Positions 1 through 10,575 of a stretch of 62,252 nucleotides of DNA are shown piece by piece. Made by a program: the position numbers and the translations under genes. Position 1 is the stretch's first letter; each line of letters opens with the position of its first letter. Origin of the DNA: Desulfovibrionales bacterium (lineage in GTDB: Bacteria; Desulfobacterota; Desulfovibrionia; Desulfovibrionales; Desulfovibrionaceae); NCBI GenBank assembly GCA_030156255.1, contig JASGMV010000016.1:1-62252 (forward strand), written 5' to 3'. The notes beneath the pieces are model-generated. The model was not told where the DNA came from. It ran no database searches and saw only the letters and a program-made list of their open reading frames with translations.

Positions 1-26
1 TGTTTTTGGGAAAGGGGCTGGGGGTT

Positions 27-78
27 CGGGGGAAGGGGAAAACCCGTGTTTCATAAAAAGGGTTTTCCCCTTCCCCCG
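27..78. terminator. 19-bp perfect palindrome, likely bidirectional terminator
   Basis: Two 19-base arms (27-45 and 60-78, beginning CGGGGGAAGGGG) are perfectly complementary around a 14-base AT-rich loop. The hairpin lies 42 bases past the stop of the minus-strand gene at 121. It could end that gene or one entering from the left edge. There is no long T run directly after either arm, so termination is inferred from position and stem strength. Confidence 0.5.
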
Positions 79-120
79 ACCGCCTCCAAACGAATATTGC
101 TCGAATTGCCGCCGTTGGCT

Positions 121-864
121 TTACAGGTAGGCTTTGGCGATGGTGAACACTTCGTCGTAGGTCAGCTTGGCCTTGATCCCCAGGCACATCTCCAGGGCCA
201 TCTCCATTTTCAGATGGGTTTCGAACAGAATGTTTTCGCCGAGGGTCTTCAGCCGGTGCTCGACGAAACCGGTGTCGAATCCGTCCAAAAGCATGGTCAG
301 CCCCTCGGTGAAATAGGCCGAGTTCACGTACCGAAGGTAGGGCTCAAGCGCCTTGAAGTCTCCATGCCGCGCCCGCGAGGCGTAGAAGAGCAGCTTGACC
401 ATCAACTGCTCCGGCTTGAATTTGTGGTCGACGTTCAATATGGCGGCTTTGTCGGCGGCTTCGTCCGCCAGGCTGTCCATCATGGCCTGGACCATGTCGA
501 AGGCCAGTTTTTCCGCGATGGGCGCCGTGGGGTAGTGTGACAGCATGCGGACGTAGCTCACGCGGGTATGCTCTCCTTTGGACATGGAGGCCAGGGTCTC
601 GCGCATGAGGGCGAGTTTGCGTTCGTAATCCTTGAGCAGGGATTCCTGGCGCCCTTTGGCCAGCCGCACCACCCGGACTTCCGAAAGTCGGGACAGGGTG
701 GCGGTGAGCAGATGATGGATGAACGGCTCGCGCGTGTGGGCGGCTTCCTCGGCGAGAACGTTGCGGTTCTTTTTGGAGTCCAGCAGTTTCTTGACGGAAA
801 GCCAGTAGGCGGCCAGCCCCTCCAAGGGCATCTCCAGGATGTCGAACTCTTTTTCCTGGGTCAT
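121..864 (-). CDS. conserved-looking hypothetical protein
   Basis: A 247-residue soluble protein that I do not recognise. It has no signal peptide or membrane segment and is rich in helix-forming, charged residues (for example KKLLDSKKNRN and LKDYERKLALMRETL), which suggests an all-helical cytoplasmic protein. I chose the ATG at 864 (MTQEKEFD) over longer in-frame starts because the acidic MTQEKEFDILEMPLEG stretch looks like a natural N-terminus and the upstream extension is Arg-rich out-of-gene sequence. It is transcribed away from the acyltransferase at 1044 and stands alone. A strong palindrome follows its stop codon. No function is proposed. Confidence 0.75.
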   Translation of the reverse strand: MTQEKEFDILEMPLEGLAAYWLSVKKLLDSKKNRNVLAEEAAHTREPFIHHLLTATLSRLSEVRVVRLAKGRQESLLKDYERKLALMRETLASMSKGEHTRVSYVRMLSHYPTAPIAEKLAFDMVQAMMDSLADEAADKAAILNVDHKFKPEQLMVKLLFYASRARHGDFKALEPYLRYVNSAYFTEGLTMLLDGFDTGFVEHRLKTLGENILFETHLKMEMALEMCLGIKAKLTYDEVFTIAKAYL

Positions 865-1043
865 GAAGCCTCCGAATGCGTTGATGGGTCGCCGATGGGC
901 CGCAAGTGTATGAAATAGCGGCCCACGCCGCAACACTCATGATGCCTGCAATCCCTTCCTCTTCCGAATGGAAAGGCGCCGCCAACCATGAAACCCCGTA
1001 ACTAGTGCGTGACAGACGGCGTGTCGGGATTTATGTAGAAGGC

Positions 1044-2222
1044 ATGTCGTTTGTTGAATTTTCCGGCTTGAGCGCTCACTTTGTCGACCGGCTCGGCGTG
1101 GTGGATTCGGTGGAGTGGAACAGCCTGCTGCGGCCGGAAGATTCTCCCTTCTTACGATGGGAATGGCTCGACCTGCTGGAAAGTTCGGGCAGCGTTACCG
1201 AAGAATCGGGCTGGCGTCCCAACCATCTGCTGGTTCGCCGGGGCTCCAAGCTTGCGGCGGCCGCGCCTTTGTACGTCAAGCGCCACAGCGAAGGGGAGTT
1301 CATCTTCGACTACATTTGGGCCGACGCCGCGCGGCAGATGGGATTGCCGTACTACCCCAAGATCATCGGCATGAGCCCGTTCACCCCGGCCGCGGGCTAC
1401 CGTTTTCTGACGGCGCCCGGCGAAGATTCCGCGGGGCTCACTTTAAGCATGCTCATGACTCTGGAGCAGTGGGCCGCAACAGCCGGGCTCCATGGCGTGG
1501 CGTTCAATTTTGTCGATCCCCAATGGGGGACGATTCTGGAGCGCCAGGGGTACCGGCGCTGGGACCATCAGGCCTTTGTTTGGGAGAATCTGGATTACGC
1601 GTCCTTTGACGATTATCTCGCCAGGTTCCGCTCCCAGGCCCGCAAGTCCATTCGGCGGGAGCGGCGGGAGCTCGCCGAGCGCGGGATCTTCGTGCGCCCC
1701 GTCGCGGGATGCGACATCTCCCCGGACCTGATGCGGCTGATGCATCAGTTGTACGTCAAGACCAACGATAAATTCGGCATCTGGGGCTGCGAATACCTGT
1801 CCGGCGACTTTTTCGACAGAATCCTTGAAAAGTTTCGGGATCGGTTGGTGTTGATGACCGCCTGGGAGGATGGCGACGATGCCGCTCCTGTCGGCATGGC
1901 GCTCCTGGTGCGCCAGGCGGACAAGCTGTGGGGCAGGTACTGGGGGTGCCGTCGCGAAATACCCTTTTTGCATTTCGAAACCTGCCTGTACGGCCCCGTG
2001 ATCTGGGCCATTGAGCAGGGGATCAAGTGGTTTTATCCGGGGCTTGGCGGAGAGCACAAGATGCGTCGGGGATTCGTGTCCGCGCCCGAGGCGAGCTTGC
2101 ATAAGTTTTTCCACCCCACGCTCGAGGCGTTGATGCGGACCTACCTGCCTGCGGTCAACGCTCTGGAGCTCGAACAGATCGAAAAAATGAACAGCCAGTT
2201 GCCGTTCGCAAAGAACGACTGA
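1044..2222 (+). CDS. FemAB-like / GNAT-fold N-acyltransferase (DUF482 family)
   Basis: A 392-residue protein that looks like the 'peptidogalycan biosysnthesis/recognition' family (DUF482, PF04339). This family has a double GNAT fold related to FemAB aminoacyltransferases, and members are typically about 370-400 residues, as here. Recognisable pieces are the N-terminal region with SPFLRWEWLDLLE, the ARKSIRRERRELAERGI segment, and the C-terminal HKMRRGFVSAPEASLHKFF block. The ATG at 1044 follows AGAAGG; an earlier in-frame GTG at 1005 lacks support. The family is known mostly by fold and its substrate is undefined, so acyl transfer is inferred. It is not in an operon. Confidence 0.8.
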   Translation: MSFVEFSGLSAHFVDRLGVVDSVEWNSLLRPEDSPFLRWEWLDLLESSGSVTEESGWRPNHLLVRRGSKLAAAAPLYVKRHSEGEFIFDYIWADAARQMGLPYYPKIIGMSPFTPAAGYRFLTAPGEDSAGLTLSMLMTLEQWAATAGLHGVAFNFVDPQWGTILERQGYRRWDHQAFVWENLDYASFDDYLARFRSQARKSIRRERRELAERGIFVRPVAGCDISPDLMRLMHQLYVKTNDKFGIWGCEYLSGDFFDRILEKFRDRLVLMTAWEDGDDAAPVGMALLVRQADKLWGRYWGCRREIPFLHFETCLYGPVIWAIEQGIKWFYPGLGGEHKMRRGFVSAPEASLHKFFHPTLEALMRTYLPAVNALELEQIEKMNSQLPFAKND

Positions 2223-2269
2223 CGTGAGACGCCGGCGCGCATTCCAAATTTGACTTTTTTGGGAAAGTT

Positions 2270-2340
2270 TTCCGGGGGAGAAATTTTTGGCGACAGAAAG
2301 GGGCTAAAGAAGATTTTCCTCTTCCCCCGGCTTCTGTCGA
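2270..2340. terminator. palindromic region after the acyltransferase gene
   Basis: CCGGGGGAGA near 2272 pairs with TCTTCCCCCGG near 2320-2330, and CGACAGAA near 2291 pairs with TTCTGTCG near 2333. The two stems are nested or mutually exclusive. They lie 50-120 bases past the stop at 2222, so a terminator for that gene is likely. T-rich runs are present but not directly at the base of the stem. Confidence 0.4.
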
Positions 2341-2351
2341 GCAGAAAGATT

Positions 2352-2480
2352 CTAAAGCATTGTACGCTTGAAATGCTTGCTTCACGGCGAGCGTCATTCG
2401 CTTACAAGCGTTTTGCGGCAAGGGTTTGCGGGCAAATTCTTGCAGAGCAATTTGGCTCTTTCAACGTTAAAGTGCTTTAG
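2352..2480. repeat. 129-bp interspersed palindromic element, copy 1
   Basis: The element starts CTAAAGCA and ends TGCTTTAG, a perfect 8-base terminal inverted repeat. It aligns without gaps to 8102-8230; I count about 109 of 129 identical positions by eye. Internal inverted repeats are visible (GAAATGCTTG with CAAGCGTTTT, AAGGGTTTG with CAAATTCTT) but are less perfect than in copy 2. Bases 2477-2479 are the TAA stop of the DUF190 gene, so the element abuts and supplies that stop. It encodes no plausible protein. Confidence 0.85.
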
Positions 2481-2824
2481 GCGTCGTGCTTGGGGTTGTG
2501 GTTGTAGAAGACCACTTCCACCGGCTGTCTGGTGATCAGCCCTTCCTTGACCGCCTCGTTCAGAAACGGGAGAAAGGCCTCGATTTTTTCGGCCTCGTCC
2601 ACGAGTTCGATCACCACCGGCAAATCTTCGCTCAACACGAGGATTCTCGACGAACGCACCCGGCTGTTGGGGCCGTAGCCGCTGAGTCCGCGAATCACGG
2701 TCGCTCCGGCCAATCCGCGGGACCGGGCTTCCTCCACGATGGCCTCGAACAGGGGGCGACCATGGTAGCGGTTGTTTTCTCCGGTATAAATGCGCAGACG
2801 CACGCTTTGGCTCGGAATTCGCAT
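2477..2824 (-). CDS. DUF190 family protein
   Basis: A 115-residue protein of the DUF190 family (PF02641), small PII-like ferredoxin-fold proteins usually found beside crcB. The family pattern is visible as VRLRIYTGE near the N-terminus, then GRPLFEAIVEEARSRGLAGA, VIRGLSGYG and the basic tail. The length is normal. It lies 18 bases behind crcB and is almost certainly co-transcribed with it. By analogy with PII proteins it may modulate the channel, but this has not been shown from sequence. Its stop codon lies inside the 129-bp repeat element. Confidence 0.9.
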   Translation of the reverse strand: MRIPSQSVRLRIYTGENNRYHGRPLFEAIVEEARSRGLAGATVIRGLSGYGPNSRVRSSRILVLSEDLPVVIELVDEAEKIEAFLPFLNEAVKEGLITRQPVEVVFYNHNPKHDA

Positions 2825-2842
2825 GGAAATTTCTCCTAGGGG

Positions 2843-3220
2843 CTAGGCCAACCGTCCCACGCCCATGCCCAGCATGACCAGGACGAGGCCCAGGATGATC
2901 TGGCCGCCTGCATTGAGCAAGGCCAGCCAGCCCTGGCCGTGTTGCACCATGGTTGCCGTTTCGAAAGCGAATGTGGAAAATGTAGTGAACGCGCCCATGA
3001 AGCCTGTTAAGATAACGATTCTCGCCTGGCCGCCGAGGGGCAGGCGGTGTTCGAACAGGCCCCAGAGCAGCCCGAACAGGAACGAACCGATCATGTTCAC
3101 CGCGAAGGTGCCCAGGGGAAACCCGGACCCGGCTAAGCGCTGGACCGCGCCGGCCAGCAGGTAGCGGCTGACGGCGCCGGCGCCGCCGGCTACGGCGAGC
3201 AAAAGAATTTTGGCGATCAT
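2843..3220 (-). CDS. crcB: fluoride exporter CrcB/Fluc
   Basis: A 125-residue four-helix membrane protein of the CrcB/Fluc family, dual-topology dimeric channels that expel fluoride. Visible family motifs are GGAGAVSRY at the start of helix 1, GTFAVNMIGSFLFG in helix 2 (with the conserved Asn) and GFMGAFTTFSTFAFE in helix 3 (with the phenylalanine-box TFSTF). The start MIAKILLL at 3220 is preferred because the extra MGQA of the longer reading adds nothing. It is divergent from the CYTH gene with only 33 bases between starts, so there is no room for a fluoride riboswitch directly upstream. It is the first gene of a crcB-DUF190 pair. Confidence 0.93.
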   Translation of the reverse strand: MIAKILLLAVAGGAGAVSRYLLAGAVQRLAGSGFPLGTFAVNMIGSFLFGLLWGLFEHRLPLGGQARIVILTGFMGAFTTFSTFAFETATMVQHGQGWLALLNAGGQIILGLVLVMLGMGVGRLA

Positions 3221-3253
3221 GGCTTGGCCCAATGGAAAATGCTGGAGGTATGC

Positions 3254-3907
3254 ATGCCGTTGGAAATCGAGTTGAAATTTTCGAACCCTGACTTCGCGGC
3301 CTTGCGCCGGAGACTGTTGGAGCTTGGCGCCGCGCCTTTGGACAGGGTCTTTGAACGAAACCTGGTCTTCGACGACGAGGCGCGCAGCCTGAAGTCGGCA
3401 TCCATTCTGCTTCGTTTGCGCACGGAGCGCAAGTCTCTGCTGACGTTGAAGCGGCCGCCGGTCCGGGAGCAGGAAGGCGTCAAGGTTTTCGAAGAAATCG
3501 AGACCGAGGTGGCCGATCCTTCGGCCATGCAGGGCGTCCTGGAGGCCCTGGGCTACCGCGAAGCCTTCGTTTACGAGAAACTACGTGAAACATGGCGGTT
3601 TGGCGAGCGGTCTGTTTGCCTGGACGTCTTGCCTTTTGGACGGTTTGTGGAGATCGAAGGGGAGCGGGAGGCGATCTTCGAAGCGGCCCGCGCCCTGGGT
3701 CTCCCCCCGGAGGCGTCCAGCACCAAGACGTACCATGCGCTGAACCAGGAGCGTCGGGCTCGGGAGGGCGGCGACCCGTCGGAAAGCTTTGTTTTCGATC
3801 CGGAGGAAAGGGCGCGGATCGAGGCGCGGGAGTTCGGGGACCCCTGGCCCCCCTCGACAGCCCCGGGGAATGACACTATATTGGAAAAGACTGTGAGGAA
3901 CCAATGA
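3254..3907 (+). CDS. CYTH domain protein (class IV adenylate cyclase / triphosphatase fold)
   Basis: A 217-residue protein with the CYTH signature ExExK near the N-terminus (EIELKF, residues 3-8). Alternating charged strands follow ([43 protein letters not shown]) that would line the triphosphate tunnel. Members are class IV adenylate cyclases (CyaB) or inorganic/thiamine triphosphatases, and sequence alone does not choose between them. The ATG at 3254 has GGAGGT four bases upstream. About 40 C-terminal residues lie beyond the core. It ends 16 bases before clpS and may share its transcript. Confidence 0.85.
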   Translation: MPLEIELKFSNPDFAALRRRLLELGAAPLDRVFERNLVFDDEARSLKSASILLRLRTERKSLLTLKRPPVREQEGVKVFEEIETEVADPSAMQGVLEALGYREAFVYEKLRETWRFGERSVCLDVLPFGRFVEIEGEREAIFEAARALGLPPEASSTKTYHALNQERRAREGGDPSESFVFDPEERARIEAREFGDPWPPSTAPGNDTILEKTVRNQ

Positions 3908-3923
3908 TCGAGGACCCGGCTCT

Positions 3924-4238
3924 ATGTCCAAACCCGATACCAACGAACGAGTAGATCAAGGGCCTCTCATTGAAGAGGAGCTAAAGGAGCCCCGGCGATT
4001 CCGGGTGATTCTCCATAACGACGATTACACGACGATGGAGTTTGTTGTTCAGGTGCTCATGCTCGTGTTCAAGAAGTCTGAAGAGGAAGCGACGCAAATC
4101 ATGCTCCAGGTCCACAACAATGGAATGGGCGTCTGCGGGGTCTATACCGCGGAAGTCGCCGAAACCAAGGTGTCCATGGTGGCGAGGCTCGCCCGTAATG
4201 CGGGTTTCCCCTTACGCTGCAGCATGGAAGAGGTGTAA
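3924..4238 (+). CDS. clpS: ClpS, N-degron adaptor of ClpAP
   Basis: A 104-residue adaptor that binds N-terminal Leu, Phe, Tyr or Trp residues and hands substrates to ClpA. The disordered acidic N-terminus is followed by the conserved [19 protein letters not shown] block that forms the N-degron pocket, and [12 protein letters not shown] in the second half. Length and motif order are typical. GAGGA lies upstream of the ATG. The TAA is directly followed by the clpA ATG with no spacer, so translation is coupled. Confidence 0.97.
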   Translation: MSKPDTNERVDQGPLIEEELKEPRRFRVILHNDDYTTMEFVVQVLMLVFKKSEEEATQIMLQVHNNGMGVCGVYTAEVAETKVSMVARLARNAGFPLRCSMEEV

Positions 4239-6569
<2,331 letters not shown>

Positions 6570-6593
6570 GGCCCCCTTTCCCTAAGGACGGCC

Positions 6594-7292
6594 ATGTCCG
6601 TCTTCGCGTTGCCCGAAGAGCCTCTCGTCTTCCCGGACCCGGAGCTGGCCGATCCGGACGGTCTGGTGGCTGTGGGCGGGGACCTCTCGCCTCAGCGTCT
6701 GTTGGCGGCCTACCACCAAGGCATTTTCCCCTGGTATTCGGAGACCACCCCGATTCTGTGGTGGTCTCCGGACCCCAGGCTCGTGCTTTTTCCGGAAGAG
6801 CTGCACGTGGCCAGGAGCCTGCGCCGGATTATCAATTCCGACCGCTTCGAGGTCTCGTTCGACAAGAACTTCCAGGCTGTCATCTCGGCCTGCTCCGCCA
6901 CGTTGCGGCCGGGCCAGAACGGCACCTGGCTGGTGCCGGAGATGATCCGCGCCTACGTGCGGCTGCATGAACTGGGGCTCGCCCACAGCGTGGAGGCCTG
7001 GTCCGGCGGCAAGCTGGCCGGCGGCTTGTACGGTGTGGCCTTGGGCCGGATGTTTTTCGGAGAGTCCATGTTCTTTCGAGAAGGTAACGCTTCCAAGGTT
7101 GCGTTTGTGCATATGGTTCGTTATCTCAAAGAACAGGGATTCGTTCTTATTGATTGTCAACAGACGACGCCGCATATGATGCGTTTCGGCGCACGGGAAA
7201 TCTCGCGGAGCCGATTCCTCGCTATTCTGCGAAAATACGCAACCCGACCCTGGCCTGTTGGACATTGGCTTCAAAAGACCGAGTGCCGTTGA
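6594..7292 (+). CDS. aat: leucyl/phenylalanyl-tRNA--protein transferase
   Basis: A 232-residue Aat enzyme, which transfers Leu or Phe from aminoacyl-tRNA to proteins with N-terminal Arg or Lys and so creates the degron read by ClpS. Diagnostic stretches are FPDPELADPDGLVAVGGDLS, YHQGIFPWY, ILWWSPDPR, and GGLYGVALGRMFFGESMF followed by the FVLIDCQQTTPHM region. AAGGA precedes the ATG. It is the third gene of clpS-clpA-aat, so substrate marking, recognition and unfolding are encoded together. A hairpin with a T run follows at 7364-7418. Confidence 0.97.
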   Translation: MSVFALPEEPLVFPDPELADPDGLVAVGGDLSPQRLLAAYHQGIFPWYSETTPILWWSPDPRLVLFPEELHVARSLRRIINSDRFEVSFDKNFQAVISACSATLRPGQNGTWLVPEMIRAYVRLHELGLAHSVEAWSGGKLAGGLYGVALGRMFFGESMFFREGNASKVAFVHMVRYLKEQGFVLIDCQQTTPHMMRFGAREISRSRFLAILRKYATRPWPVGHWLQKTECR

Positions 7293-7309
7293 CCACCCCT
7301 AACTGGTTG

Positions 7310-7338
7310 TTGAAAAACTCATCGAACGCAGGCCGTTC
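7310..7338. repeat. short dispersed repeat (GAAAAACTCATCG type), copy 1
   Basis: The stretch beginning TGAAAAACTCATCG and ending CGCAGGCCG is shared, with one indel and one substitution, with 53044-53070. Both copies lie just past the 3' end of a plus-strand gene (aat here, tadD there). Confidence 0.5.
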
Positions 7339-7363
7339 AAAAATGATGAGATGCGGGGAAGTG

Positions 7364-7418
7364 AAAAAATCCAGGACGCGCAGTGTGTTGCGTAGACATA
7401 AGCGGTCTGGATTTTTTT
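7364..7418 (+). terminator. probable terminator of clpS-clpA-aat
   Basis: AAAAAATCCAGGAC (7364-7377) pairs with GTCTGGATTTTTTT (7405-7418) around a 27-base loop. The distal arm runs into seven Ts, as in an intrinsic terminator. It lies 72 bases past the aat stop and 55 bases before the next start. Confidence 0.6.
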
Positions 7419-7472
7419 GCTGACGAAGCAGATCTCTATTTCTCAACGGCCCGCCAACCATCGGAGGCCCCC

Positions 7473-7919
7473 ATGCTACGACTACGAGCACTCGCTGGAG
7501 TGTTGTCGCTGGCGTTGATGTTGTCGCTGGCCGCCTGCTCGGACAATCAGAAAGGCTCGGCGGAGTCGAAGAAAGGCGAGGTGTGGCTGTCCATGGAGGT
7601 CACGGCTTCCGCCTACACCGCGCGCCCTGAGGAAACCAAAGCGGAGAACCACGATATCGCGGCTTGGGGGGACAAGCTGACCCCCGGCATGAAATGCATC
7701 GCCGTGTCCCGCGACCTCATTCCCCTTGGCCTGGGGCACAACACCCCGGTCAAGATCGAAGGCCTGCCAGGCGAATATCTGGTGAAGGACAAGATGAACA
7801 AGCGCTGGGAAAAGAAGATCGACATCTACTTCGGCGACGACGTGAAGGCCGCCAAGGAATGGGGCAAGCGCACCGTCACCATCAGCTGGCCCAAGCCTCC
7901 GAAGAAAGAAGGCTCGTAA
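7473..7919 (+). CDS. 3D-domain lipoprotein
   Basis: A 148-residue predicted lipoprotein. The signal peptide MLRLRALAGVLSLALMLSL ends in the lipobox LAAC, giving Cys at residue 23. The mature part is a 3D domain (PF06725), the double-psi barrel shared with MltA-type lytic transglycosylases and Rpf-associated proteins. Evidence is VTASAYTARPEET, the central AAWGDKLTPGMKCIAVSRDL, and the late KKIDIYFGDDVKAAKEWGKR with conserved Asp residues. A cell-wall role is likely, but the catalytic MltA core is not present in full. GGAGG lies ten bases upstream of the ATG. Confidence 0.85.
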   Translation: MLRLRALAGVLSLALMLSLAACSDNQKGSAESKKGEVWLSMEVTASAYTARPEETKAENHDIAAWGDKLTPGMKCIAVSRDLIPLGLGHNTPVKIEGLPGEYLVKDKMNKRWEKKIDIYFGDDVKAAKEWGKRTVTISWPKPPKKEGS

Positions 7920-7933
7920 GCTTCGACGACGGA

Positions 7934-7964
7934 AGCGGGCGGGAGCTTTTCGGCTGCGCCCGCT
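7934..7964 (+). terminator. hairpin after the 3D lipoprotein gene
   Basis: AGCGGGCG (7934-7941) pairs with CGCCCGCT (7957-7964). It starts 15 bases past the stop codon and is followed only by CCTTTG, so this is a weak intrinsic terminator at best. The rest of the 307-base gap to 8226 is mostly the repeat element at 8102-8230. Confidence 0.45.
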
Positions 7965-8101
7965 CCTTTGCCGAATCCCGTCCGCCGGACTCGTGGAGCG
8001 AGGGAGGGCGCCGGAGAAGCCGCCGGGCCTGTTGTATTTTACGCCTGAACGCTTGGTTAACGACGACGCAGCCCGCCTACAAGTATTTCGCGGACACCAC
8101 A

Positions 8102-8230
8102 CTAGAGCATATTACGCTTGAAATGCTTGCTTCACGGCGAGCGTAGCTCGCCTACAAGCATTTCGCAGCAAGGATTTGCGGACAAATTCTTGCCGAGCAG
8201 TTTAACTTTTTCAAAGTTAAACTGCTCTAG
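8102..8230. repeat. 129-bp interspersed palindromic element, copy 2
   Basis: This is the better-preserved copy of the element at 2352-2480, with terminal inverted repeats CTAGAGCA and TGCTCTAG. Relative to copy 1 both arms changed together (A to G, and T to C), keeping the pairing. Internal hairpins are GAAATGCTTG (8120-8129) with CAAGCATTTC (8155-8164) enclosing GGCGAGC/GCTCGCC (8136-8152); AAGGATTTG (8170-8178) with CAAATTCTT (8183-8191); and a perfect 15-bp stem 8195-8209/8213-8227. The CTA at 8227-8229 is the stop codon of the histidine kinase gene. Confidence 0.88.
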
Positions 8231-10428
8231 ACGCCCTTTGTTTTTACGTCCTGAAGATATTTGTCGATTTCCTGCGATAGTCCTTCCAGCCCTCGGCGGA
8301 TGGGATCCATGAGCCTTTGCGCCTCCGCGATGTCTTCAGCTGTTTCGCCGCGGCACATCGATTCGTAAAGCGCCTCCAGGCCGAAGCCTCTGACCATGGC
8401 TTTGAGAGCGTGCATCCGGTGGTTGAAAGCCGTCAATTCTTCGTTTTCCAGCTCCTTCTCCATCGCCGAGCGCTCCTCGGGCAGCATTTTCTGGATGGTT
8501 TTGCAATATTCCACCAGACCGTCCTCCTGGTCTCCCAGGAGTTCTCTGACGCCGGTCCAGTCCACAGGCTCTGAAGCGGGGGAAGCGTCGTCGACGGGGC
8601 GTTGGTCGGGGGTCGCCGGCGGGGGCGGGGTCGTTCCCGTAAGCTTGGCCATGAGGCGCAGCAAATCGTCCACTTGCACGGGCTTGGCGATATACTCATC
8701 CATGCCGCACTCCAGAAAGCGTTCCCGGTCTCCGTGGAGCGCATAGGCCGTCAAGGCGATGATGGGCGGCCTGTCTCCGTGGCGCTCGCGGATGCGCCTG
8801 GAGGCTTCGACGCCGTCCATAACCGGCATGAGCACGTCCATAAGCACGATGTCGAAGGTTTCCTCCTCCAGGGCGGACAGGGCCAACTCTCCGTTGCCCG
8901 CCACCCGGACAACGTGGCCGTGGCGCTCCAGGGCCGCGGACAGAAATCGCCGGTTGAGTTCATAGTCCTCCACCAGCAGCACGCGCAGGCTCGACGGCTG
9001 GGCCTCGGCGTCGACCGGTTCTCCGGCGCTCTCCGTTTCTTCAAATGCGGAAATCGAAGCGGGGGACAGATTCACCGTGAAGGAGAAGGCGCTGCCGCGG
9101 CCGAGACTGCTCGTCACGTTGATTTCGCCGCCCATCAGGCGCACGAGGCGCTTGCTGATGGCCAGGCCCAAACCGGTCCCTCCGTATTCGGGAGAGAGTT
9201 GGACCTGGTTGAAGGAGCCGAAAATATCTTCGATTTGGTTTTCGGGGATGCCGATGCCCGTGTCCGCGACGGTGAACCGCACCATGAGGCTGTCCGGCTT
9301 TTGCGGTTTTTCGACGTTGGCCGAAATCTCCACTCGCCCCTGGCTGGTGAATTTGATGGCGTTGCCGACAAGGTTGACGAGCACCTGCCGCAGCCGTTGG
9401 GCGTCGCCCCTGGCGAGCGCGGGCAGATCGCCTTGATCGATGGTCATCTCCAGCCCCTTTTGCTGGGCCATGCGCTTCAGAGGATCCAGCGAGTCTTGGA
9501 GCAGGTCCTGCAGGCTGAAGTCGGCGCATGCGAGATGCGTTTTGCCCGACTCGATGCGCGAGAGGTCCAGGACGTCGTTGATGATTTCCAGCAGGCCCTT
9601 GGAGGCGAAGGCCGCCGAGGCGACGTACTCCTGTTGCTCGCTGGTCAGCGGGGTGGTTTTCAGGAGCTGGAGCATGCCGAGCATGGCGTTGAGAGGCGTG
9701 CGGATTTCATGGCTCATGTTGGCCAGAAAGCGGGTTTTAGCCTGGTTGGCCTGCTCGGCCTCCTCTTTGGCTTCGGCCATTTCCTGCGTCAGGCGTTCGC
9801 CGATGAGCATGACGACGCCAGCGCAGAAGAACACCATGAAGCTGATGCTGATGATGAAGCTGAGGCCCAATATTCTGGCCCGCAGGAGGTCCTTGGGATC
9901 GGTGGTCGATCCGAAATAGCCCCACAAGATGTAATAAACCAACGTACAGAGAAAGGAGTAGCCCAGAATGATCTGGGCGCGGCTGCGGTGGTAATCGCCT
10001 TTCTTGCTCAAGAGCTCCCGGCTGATGGCGGCGGCGAAGAAACCGAAGACGATTCCGCAAAGAAGCACGCGAACCTGGATGTTCGGCTGAACGGTCGTGA
10101 ACCAGGTCAGGCTGGCCGCCAGAAAAACCAACGGGACGAATTCCAGGAGATATTGGCGCTTGCGCCCAAGGAATTGCCGGAATCCTATCCAGATCAGCAT
10201 GAAGCCTAGAGCAAACCCCGTATTGCCCCCGGCGGCGGACAGCACGTCCGGAATGTGGTTTCGAAGGCCTAAAAGCAGCATGCCGGTCGTGAAGCTGACA
10301 AATCCCGACAACCAGGCGCGGGAGCCGCGTGAAGTCAATCGCAGGCGGTGGACAATGAAGATGAAGGCCGTGGTGGTGGCTAAGACGAGGACATCTGCAA
10401 AGATAAGCGTTCTCGTATCCAGCAGCAT
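8227..10428 (-). CDS. membrane hybrid histidine kinase with REC and HPt domains
   Basis: A 733-residue phosphorelay kinase. The first 200 residues hold about seven hydrophobic helices with no large periplasmic domain, resembling the membrane modules of some diguanylate cyclases. HisKA follows with SHEIRTP (His240), then HATPase_c with DTGIGIP and GGTGLGLAI, a receiver with Asp531 in LMDVLMP, and a C-terminal HPt with His673 in HALKAMVRGFG. All phosphotransfer residues are present, so a His-Asp-His relay to a separate output protein is likely. The ATG at 10428 has GGGGA upstream, while the longer start at 10455 has no ribosome site. The partner regulator is not adjacent. The stop codon lies in the repeat element. 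Confidence 0.9.
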   Translation of the reverse strand: MLLDTRTLIFADVLVLATTTAFIFIVHRLRLTSRGSRAWLSGFVSFTTGMLLLGLRNHIPDVLSAAGGNTGFALGFMLIWIGFRQFLGRKRQYLLEFVPLVFLAASLTWFTTVQPNIQVRVLLCGIVFGFFAAAISRELLSKKGDYHRSRAQIILGYSFLCTLVYYILWGYFGSTTDPKDLLRARILGLSFIISISFMVFFCAGVVMLIGERLTQEMAEAKEEAEQANQAKTRFLANMSHEIRTPLNAMLGMLQLLKTTPLTSEQQEYVASAAFASKGLLEIINDVLDLSRIESGKTHLACADFSLQDLLQDSLDPLKRMAQQKGLEMTIDQGDLPALARGDAQRLRQVLVNLVGNAIKFTSQGRVEISANVEKPQKPDSLMVRFTVADTGIGIPENQIEDIFGSFNQVQLSPEYGGTGLGLAISKRLVRLMGGEINVTSSLGRGSAFSFTVNLSPASISAFEETESAGEPVDAEAQPSSLRVLLVEDYELNRRFLSAALERHGHVVRVAGNGELALSALEEETFDIVLMDVLMPVMDGVEASRRIRERHGDRPPIIALTAYALHGDRERFLECGMDEYIAKPVQVDDLLRLMAKLTGTTPPPPATPDQRPVDDASPASEPVDWTGVRELLGDQEDGLVEYCKTIQKMLPEERSAMEKELENEELTAFNHRMHALKAMVRGFGLEALYESMCRGETAEDIAEAQRLMDPIRRGLEGLSQEIDKYLQDVKTKGV

Positions 10429-10575
10429 GACGATGTCCCCGTAGCCATTTTGCAACGCTGTTGGCGAGCAACCGGCTCAGCTCTGTATAATTTTGTCAAT
10501 TGAATGCAGGTATCGTTGTATGCGCCTGAAGAGTTCACGGGGTGAACAATACACGAAAGAGCGTCAGGAGCAAAG

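Noticed and set aside
3221-3253. A fluoride riboswitch before crcB
   Set aside because: Only 33 bases separate the divergent starts, and no crcB-motif core is present.
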